Notes: a model not told the origin generated them from the letters alone. Counted from the stretch's first letter, positions 44,371-53,834 are shown. The stretch is 64,000 nt of DNA from Thiomicrorhabdus sp965602805 (GCA_965602805.1 CBFCZK010000006.1:1-64000); one strand, 5' to 3'. Program-made: numbers and translations.

Positions 44371-45672
44371 TTAATCTTTGATACGGTAACGAGCTGAAGC
44401 AGCATGCGCCTGAAGCCCCTCACCATCCGCTAGAACGCCCGCAATGCGTCCAAGGGTATTTGCACCCTCTGCTGAACACATAATCAAGCTTGAACGCTTC
44501 TGGAAGTCATAAACCCCTAAAGGTGATGAGAAACGCGCCGTTCTTGACGTCGGTAAAACGTGGTTTGGACCCGCGCAGTAATCACCAATTGCTTCCGCTG
44601 TAAAACGTCCCATAAAGATGGCACCAGCATGGCGAATCTTCGGCAATAAAGCCTTAGGATCTTCTACTGACAATTCTAAATGCTCAGGCGCAATCAGGTT
44701 AATCATCTCCAACGCTTGCTCTTCATCATTCACCACGATAATCGCACCACGATCCTCTAAAGCTTTACGGATAATCTCTTGGCGTGGCATGGTTGGCAGT
44801 AGACGATTCATACTCTCCAACACCTTGTCAGCAAACGCGGCATCCGGAGTCACCAAAATAGACTGCGCATCTTCATCGTGCTCTGCTTGTGAGAACAGAT
44901 CAACCGCAATCCAATCAGGATTGGTTTGACCATCACAGTAAACTAGAATTTCAGAAGGCCCTGCAATCATATCAATACCGACCGTTCCGAAAACCATACG
45001 TTTTGCTGTGGCAACATAGATATTTCCAGGTCCAACAATCTTATCAACCGCAGGTACTGTTTCAGTCCCATAAGCCAAAGCAGCAACTGCTTGCGCGCCA
45101 CCTAAGGTAAAGACAGCATCCACATCACAAATCGCAGCCGCCGCTAATACCATGTCGTTTACTTCACCATCCGGCGTTGGCACAACCATAATAAGTGTTT
45201 CAACACCGGCGACTTTAGCAGGAATTGCATTCATAATCACAGAGGAAGGATAAGCCGCTTTACCACCTGGAACATAAAGCCCAACACTGTCTAAAGGTGT
45301 GACTTGCTGACCTAACATCGTGCCGTCCGCTTCCTCATAACTCCATGAAGCTTGAACTTGTCTTTCATGATAGTCACGAACACGTTTTGCAGAAACTTCT
45401 AACGCTTCACGTTGATCTGCTGGAATTCTTTCTAAAGCCGCAAACAGACGCTCTTTTGAGATGCTTAGTTCTGCAGCAGAATTCAAAGACATGCGATCGA
45501 ACTTAGCAGTATATTCAAGCAAAGCAGCATCGCCCTTTACACGAACTGAATTAACAACCTCTTTAACGACATCATTAATTGACTCATTAGAAACGGTTTC
45601 CCACGCAAGAAGAGTATCTAACTCTCCTCTAAATCCTTCTGCACTAGCAGATAAACGACGAATATTAAGCAT
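44371..45672 (-). CDS. hisD: Histidinol dehydrogenase
   Basis: This zinc enzyme makes the last two oxidations of histidine synthesis. The 433 residues carry the substrate and zinc motifs SEILVYCDGQTNPDWIAVDLFSQAEHDEDAQSIL and PEHLELSVEDP, and the C-terminal HAASARYRIKD ligand region. It overlaps hisG by 8 bases, indicating translational coupling. Confidence 0.97.
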   Translation of the reverse strand: MLNIRRLSASAEGFRGELDTLLAWETVSNESINDVVKEVVNSVRVKGDAALLEYTAKFDRMSLNSAAELSISKERLFAALERIPADQREALEVSAKRVRDYHERQVQASWSYEEADGTMLGQQVTPLDSVGLYVPGGKAAYPSSVIMNAIPAKVAGVETLIMVVPTPDGEVNDMVLAAAAICDVDAVFTLGGAQAVAALAYGTETVPAVDKIVGPGNIYVATAKRMVFGTVGIDMIAGPSEILVYCDGQTNPDWIAVDLFSQAEHDEDAQSILVTPDAAFADKVLESMNRLLPTMPRQEIIRKALEDRGAIIVVNDEEQALEMINLIAPEHLELSVEDPKALLPKIRHAGAIFMGRFTAEAIGDYCAGPNHVLPTSRTARFSSPLGVYDFQKRSSLIMCSAEGANTLGRIAGVLADGEGLQAHAASARYRIKD

Positions 45673-46306
45673 TTTGACTCTCTATCACTGATTTAAACTT
45701 TTGAACAATTTCATTAATTTCATGAAACTTGGTTTTATATGCATGCTGATTAACAATCAGACGTGAGCTGATGTCGGCAATGTGCTCCATCGGCACTAAA
45801 CCATTGGCACGCAGAGTATTTCCAGTATCGACTAGATCTACGATTCTGTCGGCTAAATCAATCAATGGTGCAATTTCCATTGAACCATAAAGTTTGATTA
45901 AATCGACCTGCTCACCCTTTTGCGCATAATACGCTTGGGCAGACTTCAGATACTTAGTGGCTATTTTAAGACGATGACCATGAGGCTTTTCGAACTCAGG
46001 ACCTGCCACCATTAACTGGCACTTGGCTATCTGTAAATCCAACAACTCATAGAGGTTATCGTTCGGCGCTTCCATCAAAACGTCTTTACCGGCAACTCCG
46101 ATATCCGCAGCGCCATGTGCGACATAAGTCGGCGCATCCGTTGCACGTACAATCAACAAACGTACATTTGGATTATTCGTTGGCAAAATAAGCTTACGGC
46201 TTTTGCTCGGATCTTCTAGGGGTTCAATGCCCGCCGCTTCAAGTAACGGTAGAGTATCTTTGTAAATGCGTCCTTTAGAGAGCGCGATAGTTAGCTGTTC
46301 ATTCAT
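45665..46306 (-). CDS. hisG: ATP phosphoribosyltransferase, short form
   Basis: HisG catalyses the first step of histidine synthesis. At 213 residues it lacks the C-terminal regulatory domain of the E. coli enzyme, so it is the HisG-S type that needs the HisZ subunit; hisZ is not in this window. Motifs include LSKGRIYKDTLPLL and the PRPP-binding DLVDTGNTLRANGL. It precedes hisD. Confidence 0.95.
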   Translation of the reverse strand: MNEQLTIALSKGRIYKDTLPLLEAAGIEPLEDPSKSRKLILPTNNPNVRLLIVRATDAPTYVAHGAADIGVAGKDVLMEAPNDNLYELLDLQIAKCQLMVAGPEFEKPHGHRLKIATKYLKSAQAYYAQKGEQVDLIKLYGSMEIAPLIDLADRIVDLVDTGNTLRANGLVPMEHIADISSRLIVNQHAYKTKFHEINEIVQKFKSVIESQNA

Positions 46307-46391
46307 AAGTTCATCAAATATTTAATACGTTCAAAGATTAAGCGTGACTTAAAGCACGCTCTGTAAATAGGAGCTTATCATTAGCCTGAGA

Positions 46392-47654
46392 TTAATCAGA
46401 CAAACGATATATATGTGCACCTACTTTGTGAAATTTCTCTTCAATCAGTTCATAACCACGGTCAATATGATAAACCCGATTTACAACCGTCTCACCTTCT
46501 GCGACCAGGCCTGCTAAGATCAAACTTGCCGAAGCGCGCAAATCTGTCGCCATGACAGGCGCACCAATCAGTTTTTTCACACCGCGAATGGTCGCGGTAT
46601 TGCCATCAATTGAGATATCTGCGCCCATTCTAGCCAACTCTGAAACATGCATAAAGCGGTTTTCAAAAATCGTTTCCTGAATGGTTGATTCGCCATCAGC
46701 CAGAGCATTCATTACTAAAAACTGCGCTTGCATATCCGTTGGAAAAAGAGGATATGGATCCGTAATGATATTCACAGGCTTTAGATCACGGTTACGCATG
46801 TCTAAAGTAATACTATCTTCGGTACAGGTAATTTCTGCACCGGCTTCGGTGAACTTGTCTAACACCGCAGTTAGATGTGCAGGGTTAACCTTGGTCACGG
46901 TTAACTTACTTTTACTAACGGCAGCCGCCGCCAAATAAGTACCCGCTTCAATGCGATCAGGAATCACTGAATACTCTACGCCAGCTAGGCGTTCAACGCC
47001 TTCAATAACCAAAGTACTGGTGCCTAACCCACTGATTTTAGCGCCCATTTTATTTAAAAACTCAGCCAAATCGGTCACTTCAGGCTCGCGTGCTGCATTT
47101 CTTAAATAGGTTGTGCCTTCCGCAAGTACGGCAGCCATCAATAGGTTTTCAGTGCCCGTCACCGTCACCGGTGTCATCGAAATATCAGCACCCTTGAGAC
47201 GACCGTCGGACTTGGCGACGATATAGCCTTGTTCAACCTGAATATCAGCACCCATCTTCTGCATACCATGAATATGAATATCCACAGGGCGTGAACCAAT
47301 TGCACAACCGCCCGGTAAGGAAACCTTAGCTTCACCAAAACGACCTAACAATGGCCCCAACACTAGGATTGAAGCACGCATGGTATTTACCAACTCATAA
47401 GGTGCTTCTTTCGACGTAATGTTACCCGCATCTAATTCAATATTCAGATGCTCATCAAATAAGACATCAACCCCCATAGAGGCCAGCAACTGGATGGAGG
47501 TTGTCACATCCATTAAATGCGGAACATTAGACAATTTAGTCGGCGTTTCTGCGAGCAAACAACCCATTAAGATAGGCAGAGCTGCATTTTTAGCGCCTGA
47601 AATTTCAATATTGCCTGAGAGTTCCCCCTGACAACTTACTACTAATTTATCCAT
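46392..47654 (-). CDS. murA: UDP-N-acetylglucosamine 1-carboxyvinyltransferase
   Basis: MurA performs the first committed step of peptidoglycan synthesis and is the target of fosfomycin. The 420-residue chain has the catalytic Cys in VSLPGGCAIGSRPVDIHIHGM (about 115), so fosfomycin sensitivity of the enzyme is expected. Conserved ISGAKNAALPIL at the N terminus and PTDMQAQFLVMNALADG are present. It lies between ibaG and hisG, a common gammaproteobacterial order. Confidence 0.97.
   Translation of the reverse strand: MDKLVVSCQGELSGNIEISGAKNAALPILMGCLLAETPTKLSNVPHLMDVTTSIQLLASMGVDVLFDEHLNIELDAGNITSKEAPYELVNTMRASILVLGPLLGRFGEAKVSLPGGCAIGSRPVDIHIHGMQKMGADIQVEQGYIVAKSDGRLKGADISMTPVTVTGTENLLMAAVLAEGTTYLRNAAREPEVTDLAEFLNKMGAKISGLGTSTLVIEGVERLAGVEYSVIPDRIEAGTYLAAAAVSKSKLTVTKVNPAHLTAVLDKFTEAGAEITCTEDSITLDMRNRDLKPVNIITDPYPLFPTDMQAQFLVMNALADGESTIQETIFENRFMHVSELARMGADISIDGNTATIRGVKKLIGAPVMATDLRASASLILAGLVAEGETVVNRVYHIDRGYELIEEKFHKVGAHIYRLSD
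46504..46515. repeat. ACCAGGCCTGCT variant (coding)
   Basis: One mismatch, inside murA, encoding L-A-G-L-V. Confidence 0.6.
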
Positions 47655-47751
47655 AAGTTTTGCTTTATCTATTCTGTATGATTGAAAACCGAGGGATTAA
47701 ACATAACCCTGATTTGATTAAGTCAGCTAGCCTGTCTTTAAAAAGATCTGT

Positions 47752-47970
47752 TTAAGCGACTTTCGTCTTAATCGATAATGCATGCAATTCGCCGCTGGCA
47801 AATTGTGCTTTAAAAATATCATTGACCATGCGATGGCATTTGATGGGTGACAAACCTGCAAAACTAGGGCTAATTACGACAATGGTAGAAGTACAATCGG
47901 CGCCACTGGTTTCAACCTGACTATCAGGAATTGCAGCTTCAATCATTTCTTTAATGGTCTCTGGAGACAT
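47752..47970 (-). CDS. ibaG: BolA-family protein IbaG
   Basis: The 72-residue BolA-fold protein works with monothiol glutaredoxins in iron-sulfur handling. The fold's conserved end of strand and helix are seen in VVISPSFAGLSPIKCHRMVNDIFKAQFASGELHALSIKTK, with the cluster-ligand His in CHRMV. Position upstream of murA matches E. coli ibaG (yrbA). Confidence 0.9.
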   Translation of the reverse strand: MSPETIKEMIEAAIPDSQVETSGADCTSTIVVISPSFAGLSPIKCHRMVNDIFKAQFASGELHALSIKTKVA

Positions 47971-47993
47971 TTGAGCTCACTCTCTGGAAAAAT

Positions 47994-48758
47994 TTATTGG
48001 CGTATTTTAACGCCTTTGTGCAATAAAATCAGATTTATCGCAGACACAATAATCAAGAATAAAACCGTAACCGATAAACTTAAATAAACTGATACGTCAG
48101 ATTGCTCAAAGAATCCATAACGAAAACCATCGACCATATAAAAGAATGGGTTAAATTGTGATATATCTTGCCAGACACCTGGTAAAGCGTGAATTGAATA
48201 AAAAACACCACTTAAAAACGTCAGTGGCATAATGACAAAGTTCTGAAAAGCGGCTAGATGGTCATATTTATCAGAAATAATCCCTGCTAACATACCCAAA
48301 CCGCCCATCATCGCCGCACTCAATACGGCAAACAACATAATCCACAATGGCGACTGCCAACTCAAGTCAAACCAAATAATGCCAACCACTAATATTGCAA
48401 AACCAACCGCAATACCGCGTACTATGGCCGCCCCCACAAATGCAATATACAACTCAAATGGTGAAATCGGACTCAGCAATACAAAGGTTAAATTGCCGTG
48501 CATTTTCGATTGAATCAAACTCGAAGAGGTATTCGCAAAGGCGTTTTGCAAAATCGCCATCATCACCAGGCCTGGTATTAAAAACTGACTGTAATTTAAG
48601 TCTGAATAGACCTCGATTTGCGTATTTAAAACCTGACCAAAGACCAGTAGATAGAGCAACGTTGCCACCACGGGGGCAAACACCGTCTGCACAACGACTG
48701 AATAAAACCGTCTAATTTCTTTAATAAACAGCGCCCAACAACCTCCAAAATTAATCAT
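47994..48758 (-). CDS. ABC-2 type exporter permease (YadH-like)
   Basis: This 254-residue inner-membrane protein has six helices and the ABC-2 signature (LLSPISPFELYIAFVGAAIVRGIAVGFAILVVG). FLSGVFYSIHALPGVWQDISQFNPFFYMVDGFRYG is typical of the YadH/NodJ branch. It partners the ATPase gene directly upstream; the two overlap by one base. The substrate is unknown. It contains one exact palindrome copy. Confidence 0.9.
   Translation of the reverse strand: MINFGGCWALFIKEIRRFYSVVVQTVFAPVVATLLYLLVFGQVLNTQIEVYSDLNYSQFLIPGLVMMAILQNAFANTSSSLIQSKMHGNLTFVLLSPISPFELYIAFVGAAIVRGIAVGFAILVVGIIWFDLSWQSPLWIMLFAVLSAAMMGGLGMLAGIISDKYDHLAAFQNFVIMPLTFLSGVFYSIHALPGVWQDISQFNPFFYMVDGFRYGFFEQSDVSVYLSLSVTVLFLIIVSAINLILLHKGVKIRQ
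48565..48576. repeat. ACCAGGCCTGGT palindrome (exact, coding)
   Basis: Exact copy inside the ABC-2 permease gene, read CCA-GGC-CTG-GTG (P-G-L-V). Confidence 0.9.
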
Positions 48759-49678
48759 TAAAGTGATTCTCCAGAGGTTAAGTCTAAAAATACTTCTTCT
48801 AATGAAGCATCACGACTACTGATATCAGAAACTTGCAGCTGATTTTCGTGTAACCAAGCCAGTAACTCTGTCATGGAAGCCGTTTTTTCTAATTTAAACA
48901 CTAAGCCATTAGGCTCGCGTTCGACTAAACGCTGTTCTAAATTTGGTATTAACTGCTGTGCAGGCTGAGAAAGCGTCACGCGTAAATAGCGGAAGTTGTG
49001 TTTAGAAAGTAAAGCATGTGTTGAATCCAACGCCTTAACCTCACCCTCCTGCATAATGGCAACTTTCTCACAAAGCGCTTCCGCTTCTTCTAAATAGTGT
49101 GTCGTCAGAACAATGGTATGGCCTTTCTGGTGCAACTCTTTGGTAAACTCCCAGAGCGTTCTGCGCAAATCCACATCCACCCCCGCAGTCGGCTCATCTA
49201 ATACCAAAACTTGTGGTTTATGCACCAACGCCATCGCAATCAATACGCGACGCTTCATCCCGCCAGACAACTGACTGGTATTGGCATCGGATTTATCTGC
49301 TAGCGCTAAACGTTCCAATAACTCACCAATCCACGCAGCCTGCTTAGGGCCTTTTAAACCAAAATATCCAGACTGTAATTGTAAAAGTTCACGAATAGAG
49401 AAAAATGGATCTGAAATCAACTCTTGAGGCACCAGACCCAATAGACGGCGAGTTTGACGATAATCATCAATAACATCAAACCCTTTGATTTTAATACTGC
49501 CCGAGCTTGGAATCACCAGGCCTGACATGGCACTAATAAGGGTAGATTTACCGGCTCCATTAGGGCCAAGCAAGCCAAAAAAGCTGCCTTCTTCAACCGT
49601 AAAGGAGATGCCTTTTAAGGCTTCTAATTCACCGTACTGTTTTTTGACTTGATTAAACTCAATCGCCGGGGTTTGCAA
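48758..49678 (-). CDS. ABC exporter ATPase (YadG-like)
   Basis: The 306-residue ATPase of an ABC-2 exporter has Walker A GPNGAGKSTLISAMSGL, signature TSQLSGGMKRRVLIAMALVHKP, Walker B VLVLDEPTAGVDVDLR and H-loop TTHYLEEAE. It has a C-terminal regulatory extension (about 225-306). It pairs with the YadH-like permease and sits between mlaB and ibaG. Confidence 0.92.
   Translation of the reverse strand: MQTPAIEFNQVKKQYGELEALKGISFTVEEGSFFGLLGPNGAGKSTLISAMSGLVIPSSGSIKIKGFDVIDDYRQTRRLLGLVPQELISDPFFSIRELLQLQSGYFGLKGPKQAAWIGELLERLALADKSDANTSQLSGGMKRRVLIAMALVHKPQVLVLDEPTAGVDVDLRRTLWEFTKELHQKGHTIVLTTHYLEEAEALCEKVAIMQEGEVKALDSTHALLSKHNFRYLRVTLSQPAQQLIPNLEQRLVEREPNGLVFKLEKTASMTELLAWLHENQLQVSDISSRDASLEEVFLDLTSGESL
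49515..49526. repeat. ACCAGGCCTGAC variant (coding)
   Basis: One core mismatch, inside the ABC ATPase gene, encoding S-G-L-V. Confidence 0.55.
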
Positions 49679-49730
49679 TATTTTAGTCCTTATTAAGTAA
49701 ATAGTTGAATTAGCTTTATGTAACAGCGAC

Positions 49731-50015
49731 TCACTCGGTTAAATCCAAAACAGACTCTAAATTATATAAAGCCGTTAAGGTATGCAGATCCGCGGGCATA
49801 CTTTTAACCTTAAGAGTAGAGCCTTTATTGCCTGACCAGACCAGTAAAAGGGCTAAGGCAGCACTGTCTATTAGCTTTACTTGTGAGAAATCAACCTCTA
49901 AAACGGGGTATTTTAAAACCGCCTTGTTTTTCAAAAGTGTCGGTAAGGTCTGTAAAGTCACCTCTGCCGGCAAAGTGATTAGGCCACTTGCTTCAGACCA
50001 CGTTAATTCTGCCAT
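49731..50015 (-). CDS. mlaB: STAS-domain protein MlaB
   Basis: MlaB is the small cytoplasmic subunit that stabilises the MlaFEDB phospholipid transporter. The 94-residue STAS fold shows LEVDFSQVKLIDSAALALLLVW, with the usual Asp-Ser before the helix. AAGGA precedes the chosen ATG; a GTG one codon upstream is possible. It ends the mla cluster. Confidence 0.9.
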   Translation of the reverse strand: MAELTWSEASGLITLPAEVTLQTLPTLLKNKAVLKYPVLEVDFSQVKLIDSAALALLLVWSGNKGSTLKVKSMPADLHTLTALYNLESVLDLTE

Positions 50016-50063
50016 CACCCTTCCTTATTTATTAAAGCGTTTATATTGTTAGGTTCGTTATGC

Positions 50064-50702
50064 TTAACCGTTAAAGGCACTATTTTTAGCTTTCATATCG
50101 ACAATCACTGCATCAATGCCAACTTTTGAAAAATCAGAGCCATAGGCTTTACGGTAATTTAACAGCATACTAATACCTTCAATAGAGACGTCGTATAACA
50201 TCCATTTTTTGCTCTTTTTATTTAGGTAGGCACGATAAACCACATCTGTTTGATTACCATCAGCCTGCACTACGACTGAAGGCACGGTCACACGCCCTGG
50301 CTTCTCTTGTTGAGCCTTTTTTACTTTGACGGTTTCGATATTCAATTTCAGTAAACTCTGTGAATAAGAACGGATTAAGGTATTCGAAAAAGCCGCCATA
50401 AACTCCGTTTGCTGTGACTCATTTGCCGTGCGCCAATGTTTCCCCATAACGTAGCGAGCCATTTTCGCTGTATCGATATAAGGCAACACATATACAGCCG
50501 CAAATGCCTTAACCTTTTCAGGATCCGATTCTAACTCGACACGCTGTTCATTCATCGCTTTAATAAGCTCTACTGACAATAGGCTCACCATTTCTGCCGG
50601 ATCATCCTGAGGCACGGAAACCGCATGACCCTGAGCCATCCACGCAAAAGACAGTAAGATTAATCCAAAAACCTGTAATGGTTTTTTCATGAATGACTTC
50701 AT
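50064..50702 (-). CDS. mlaC: Periplasmic phospholipid-binding protein MlaC
   Basis: MlaC shuttles phospholipids between the outer-membrane MlaA complex and inner-membrane MlaFEDB. About 212 residues, with a signal peptide (LQVFGLILLSFAWMAQGHA) and the Tol-Tol-Ttg2 domain (YIDTAKMARYVMGKHWRTANESQQTEFMAAFSNTLIRSYSQSL). Start choice between 50702 and 50690 is uncertain; both follow the mlaD stop closely. Confidence 0.93.
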   Translation of the reverse strand: MKSFMKKPLQVFGLILLSFAWMAQGHAVSVPQDDPAEMVSLLSVELIKAMNEQRVELESDPEKVKAFAAVYVLPYIDTAKMARYVMGKHWRTANESQQTEFMAAFSNTLIRSYSQSLLKLNIETVKVKKAQQEKPGRVTVPSVVVQADGNQTDVVYRAYLNKKSKKWMLYDVSIEGISMLLNYRKAYGSDFSKVGIDAVIVDMKAKNSAFNG

Positions 50703-50703
50703 C

Positions 50704-51168
50704 CTACTCTGCCTCACTGAATTTAACTAAGAACTGACCAATTAACTCTTCTAAGACCAATGCGGATTGCGTCAGCTCAACTTGCGAGCCTTCCTCTAGT
50801 ACTTCCTCTTCTCCACCAGGGTCAAGACCGATGTATTGATCGCCTAATAAACCGGAGGTTAAAATCGAAGCGGATGAATCGGATGGCAGAAGATTAAAAG
50901 ATTTATCAATCTGCATATCAACCTTCGCTTTAAAGGAGACCGGATCGACACCAATCGCCGTAATTCGACCAATCACGACACCACTTAACTTCACGGGGGC
51001 ACGTACTTTCAAGCCGCCAATATTGTCAAACAAGGCGCTCACCTTATAAGTCGGCTGTTCTTTCCAACCGCTAAAGTTACTCACCTGCAAGGCAATCCCC
51101 GCCAAAGCGACAATGCTCATCAAGACAAAGGCTCCTACCCATAGTTCAATTTTGGTCTGTTTTTTCAT
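50704..51168 (-). CDS. mlaD: MCE-domain protein MlaD
   Basis: MlaD forms the hexameric periplasmic ring of the phospholipid transporter. The 154 residues comprise one N-terminal helix (about 8-30) and a single MCE domain (YKVSALFDNIGGLKVRAPVKLSGVVIGRI ... SGLLGDQYIGLDPGG). Length is typical of gammaproteobacterial MlaD. Confidence 0.95.
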   Translation of the reverse strand: MKKQTKIELWVGAFVLMSIVALAGIALQVSNFSGWKEQPTYKVSALFDNIGGLKVRAPVKLSGVVIGRITAIGVDPVSFKAKVDMQIDKSFNLLPSDSSASILTSGLLGDQYIGLDPGGEEEVLEEGSQVELTQSALVLEELIGQFLVKFSEAE

Positions 51169-51272
51169 TTTTCTAAAACCTTATTTCAGTTAACAGTTCT
51201 GTGATTAGAACTTTTCAATTTAGAATTTTTTATTCGACTTTTGTAAAAGCATTTATATGTAAAAGCGATGAA

Positions 51273-52058
51273 TCAGTTAAACATCAGTGATGTTAGGATA
51301 AAGTCTAATCCAAGAACGCCCAAGGATGAATGCACAACTGTCTTGGTTGTGGCACTACTCACACCCTCAGAAGTCGGTACGGCATTAAAGCCTTGGAAAA
51401 GTGCCACAATGGCAATCAAAAATCCAAAAGCAATCGACTTGATAATGCCATTCATGACATCGTCATGCCAATCGACATGACCATGCATCTGCGACCAAAA
51501 CGCACCTTCATCCACCCCTAACCAGCCGACAGAAACCAGATAACCGCCAATAATCCCCAAACCGGTAAACAGTAACGTCAACAATGGCAAAGAGATAACT
51601 GCTGCTAGAAAGCGTGGCGCATAAATGAATTTTAAGGGATCAATCGCCATCATCTCTAATGCCGAAATCTGTTCGGTTGAACGCATTAAACCAATCTCTG
51701 CAGTTAACGCTGAACCCGCGCGCCCAGCAAACAATAGTGCTGCAACCACCGGCCCTAGCTCTCTTAATAGAGACAAAGCGGTCATCGTCCCCACCGCTTC
51801 TTCAGAGTTATAGTCCACTAATACATTGTAGCCCTGTAAACTGAGCACCATACCGACAAACAGTCCCGCGGTTAAGATAATGGGCAGTGAGAGCACGCCT
51901 GCGACATAGACCTGTTTAAGCAACAGATCCAATCGTAATATCGCTCGCGGTGCGGCGGAGAATACCGAAACAATAAACATTGAACCTCGACCAAAAGTGG
52001 CCAGGCCTGCTATAACATCCGATCCAACGGATTGAACAAAATCAATAAATCGTGACAT
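51273..52058 (-). CDS. mlaE: Phospholipid ABC transporter permease MlaE
   Basis: MlaE is the membrane subunit of the MlaFEDB complex. The 261-residue protein has five to six helices and the conserved segments GMVLSLQGYNVLVDYNSEEAVGTMTALSLLRELGPVVAALLFAGRAGSALTAEIGLMRSTEQI and AMDPLKF-like MAIDPLKFIYAPRFLA. Its start overlaps the mlaF stop (TAATG). Confidence 0.96.
   Translation of the reverse strand: MSRFIDFVQSVGSDVIAGLATFGRGSMFIVSVFSAAPRAILRLDLLLKQVYVAGVLSLPIILTAGLFVGMVLSLQGYNVLVDYNSEEAVGTMTALSLLRELGPVVAALLFAGRAGSALTAEIGLMRSTEQISALEMMAIDPLKFIYAPRFLAAVISLPLLTLLFTGLGIIGGYLVSVGWLGVDEGAFWSQMHGHVDWHDDVMNGIIKSIAFGFLIAIVALFQGFNAVPTSEGVSSATTKTVVHSSLGVLGLDFILTSLMFN
51999..52012. repeat. GCCAGGCCTGCT variant (coding)
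   Basis: CCAGGCCTGC core with one mismatch, inside mlaE, encoding A-G-L-A. Confidence 0.5.
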
Positions 52059-52945
52059 TATTTACCTCCTTTGGCCTGAGAATATAACGCTATGTCTTCG
52101 ATATAGGGTACATTTGGAAAATGAAACGGTACAGGCCCATCCGGCAATCCATTGATAAACTGATGTACATAACCGGTTGACTCTTTTAATAGGTCTTCTT
52201 TGGTGCCCTGAGCAATCATTTTACCTTCCGAGATAACACAGACATAATCAGCAATTGACAGAACTTCGTCCACATCATGCGAGACAATGACACTGGTAAG
52301 TCCAAGACTATTATTCAGTTTATAAATCAGCTCAACAAGCACCCCTTTAGTAATGGGATCTTGCCCAACAAAAGGCTCATCATAAAATATCATCTCTGGA
52401 TCAAGCGCAATGCCTCGTGCCAATGCCACTCGTCGAGACATACCACCTGACAATTCAGCAGGCATTAATGATTTCGCGCCTCTTAAACCAACCGCCTGTA
52501 ATTTCATCAAGACCAATGCATGAATCAACTCTTCCGGCAGTTTAGTATGCTCTCTTAACGGGAATGCAACATTGTCGAAGACATTCAAATCGGTCAATAG
52601 AGCACCACTTTGGAATAACATGCCCATCTTGCGTCTTAACTCATAGAGCTTCTTACGCGACAAGGCATGTACATGCAAACCTTCTACCCAAATTTCTCCA
52701 GAGTCAGGCGTTAATTGTCCAGCAATCAACTTTAGCAAGGTCGTCTTACCACTGCCACTTGGCCCCATAATCGCCGTTATTTTGCCCTTAGGGATAGAGA
52801 GGGTGATATCGTCAAATATCTTGCGATTGCCACGCGAAAAGCACAGGTTCTTTATTTCAATTAGCGTTTCCGTCTCTTCCATAGAACTTATCCGATTTTC
52901 TTCCAAATCAATTTCCATTTCTTTTAAGCGTCTCAGCAGTGTCAT
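52058..52945 (-). CDS. mlaF: Phospholipid ABC transporter ATPase MlaF
   Basis: MlaF powers the Mla phospholipid pathway. Walker A GPSGSGKTTLLKLI, signature ELSGGMSRRVALARGIA, Walker B MIFYDEPFVGQDP and the switch His in IVSHDVDE are present. It extends about 21 residues upstream of the usual start (METETLIEIKNL-like); starts at 52945, 52918 and 52882 are possible and none has a strong ribosome site. It is first in the mlaFEDCB operon. Confidence 0.95.
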   Translation of the reverse strand: MTLLRRLKEMEIDLEENRISSMEETETLIEIKNLCFSRGNRKIFDDITLSIPKGKITAIMGPSGSGKTTLLKLIAGQLTPDSGEIWVEGLHVHALSRKKLYELRRKMGMLFQSGALLTDLNVFDNVAFPLREHTKLPEELIHALVLMKLQAVGLRGAKSLMPAELSGGMSRRVALARGIALDPEMIFYDEPFVGQDPITKGVLVELIYKLNNSLGLTSVIVSHDVDEVLSIADYVCVISEGKMIAQGTKEDLLKESTGYVHQFINGLPDGPVPFHFPNVPYIEDIALYSQAKGGK

Positions 52946-52977
52946 TAAGGTTTAAAGTCAGATTAAGGGCGATTTCA

Positions 52978-53610
52978 TTAATAGCCTAAAAACTCACCTA
53001 TTGTTTTAAAATTCGCCACCCGTTGCATATCAATCTTTTCTCCGCCAACAATACAAGGCACACCTTGATATTCAGCGGTCGCTGCCGTTGATAAGCTTTG
53101 CATAAAGTCTTTCAGGATAACCACTTGTGCCTTAGGATCAGCCGTCAACTCTGGCAGATACGCCAAGGGTTGGCCGGACATCCACAAGCCTTGATACTGC
53201 CAACACCAACCCGGTAGTTTTTGCTGTGTCGAGACCAAGGTGACTGGTAACCCTGCTAACTCCGTTTGTTCAAACGCCTCTTCAGACCAGACAACAACAC
53301 CCGCGGCTTGCTCATTTAAGGCGGCAACAACCTTTTCTAGTTGTACTAAAAGCGAATGGTCAAAACCATCCAAACCTGCCTCAAGCGCAAAATAGAAATA
53401 AAATGGCACCTCAACGGCCTCATCAACCGCTTGCAGTTCTTCTTGACTCCAGCCTGACCAGACAGACTGCGGCACAAGTAGCACTCGGTAAGCATTACTA
53501 AAATAGTCTAGCTGCCAATCGACCGGCAGGTCTTCGGGGTAAAACCCATCTAACAAGTCGTCATGTTGCCAGCCATAGGTGCCTATTTGAAGATTTTCCA
53601 ATGATTCCAA
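52978..53610 (-). CDS. Short DUF72-like protein
   Basis: This 210-residue acidic protein begins LQIGTYGWQHDDLLDGFYPEDLPVDWQLDYFSNAYRVLLVP. That resembles the opening of DUF72 (YecE) TIM-barrel proteins (GTSGWSY...FYP...LP). It lacks the later DUF72 motifs and is about 40 residues short, so it may be a reduced or diverged member. No function is known. It lies 32 bases upstream of mlaF on the same strand and could be in that operon. Confidence 0.6.
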   Translation of the reverse strand: MESLENLQIGTYGWQHDDLLDGFYPEDLPVDWQLDYFSNAYRVLLVPQSVWSGWSQEELQAVDEAVEVPFYFYFALEAGLDGFDHSLLVQLEKVVAALNEQAAGVVVWSEEAFEQTELAGLPVTLVSTQQKLPGWCWQYQGLWMSGQPLAYLPELTADPKAQVVILKDFMQSLSTAATAEYQGVPCIVGGEKIDMQRVANFKTIGEFLGY

Positions 53611-53834
53611 ACCTATACAAAATTTCAGTAAAGGCGTATTTTATCTTTAGTACAAACAATTTACAGCTAAAAAGACTTTTTAAGTGCATTTAAAGCACAG
53701 CTTTGTTTTAGGCAAGCACATAATGACCAATAACCACTTGCCTGTATCTAATAGAGGCTCATCAATAATATTTATTTACCTGTTAGTTTCCGTTATAATT
53801 GCGACCCATTTAAAACACATTGAATACGGCAATT

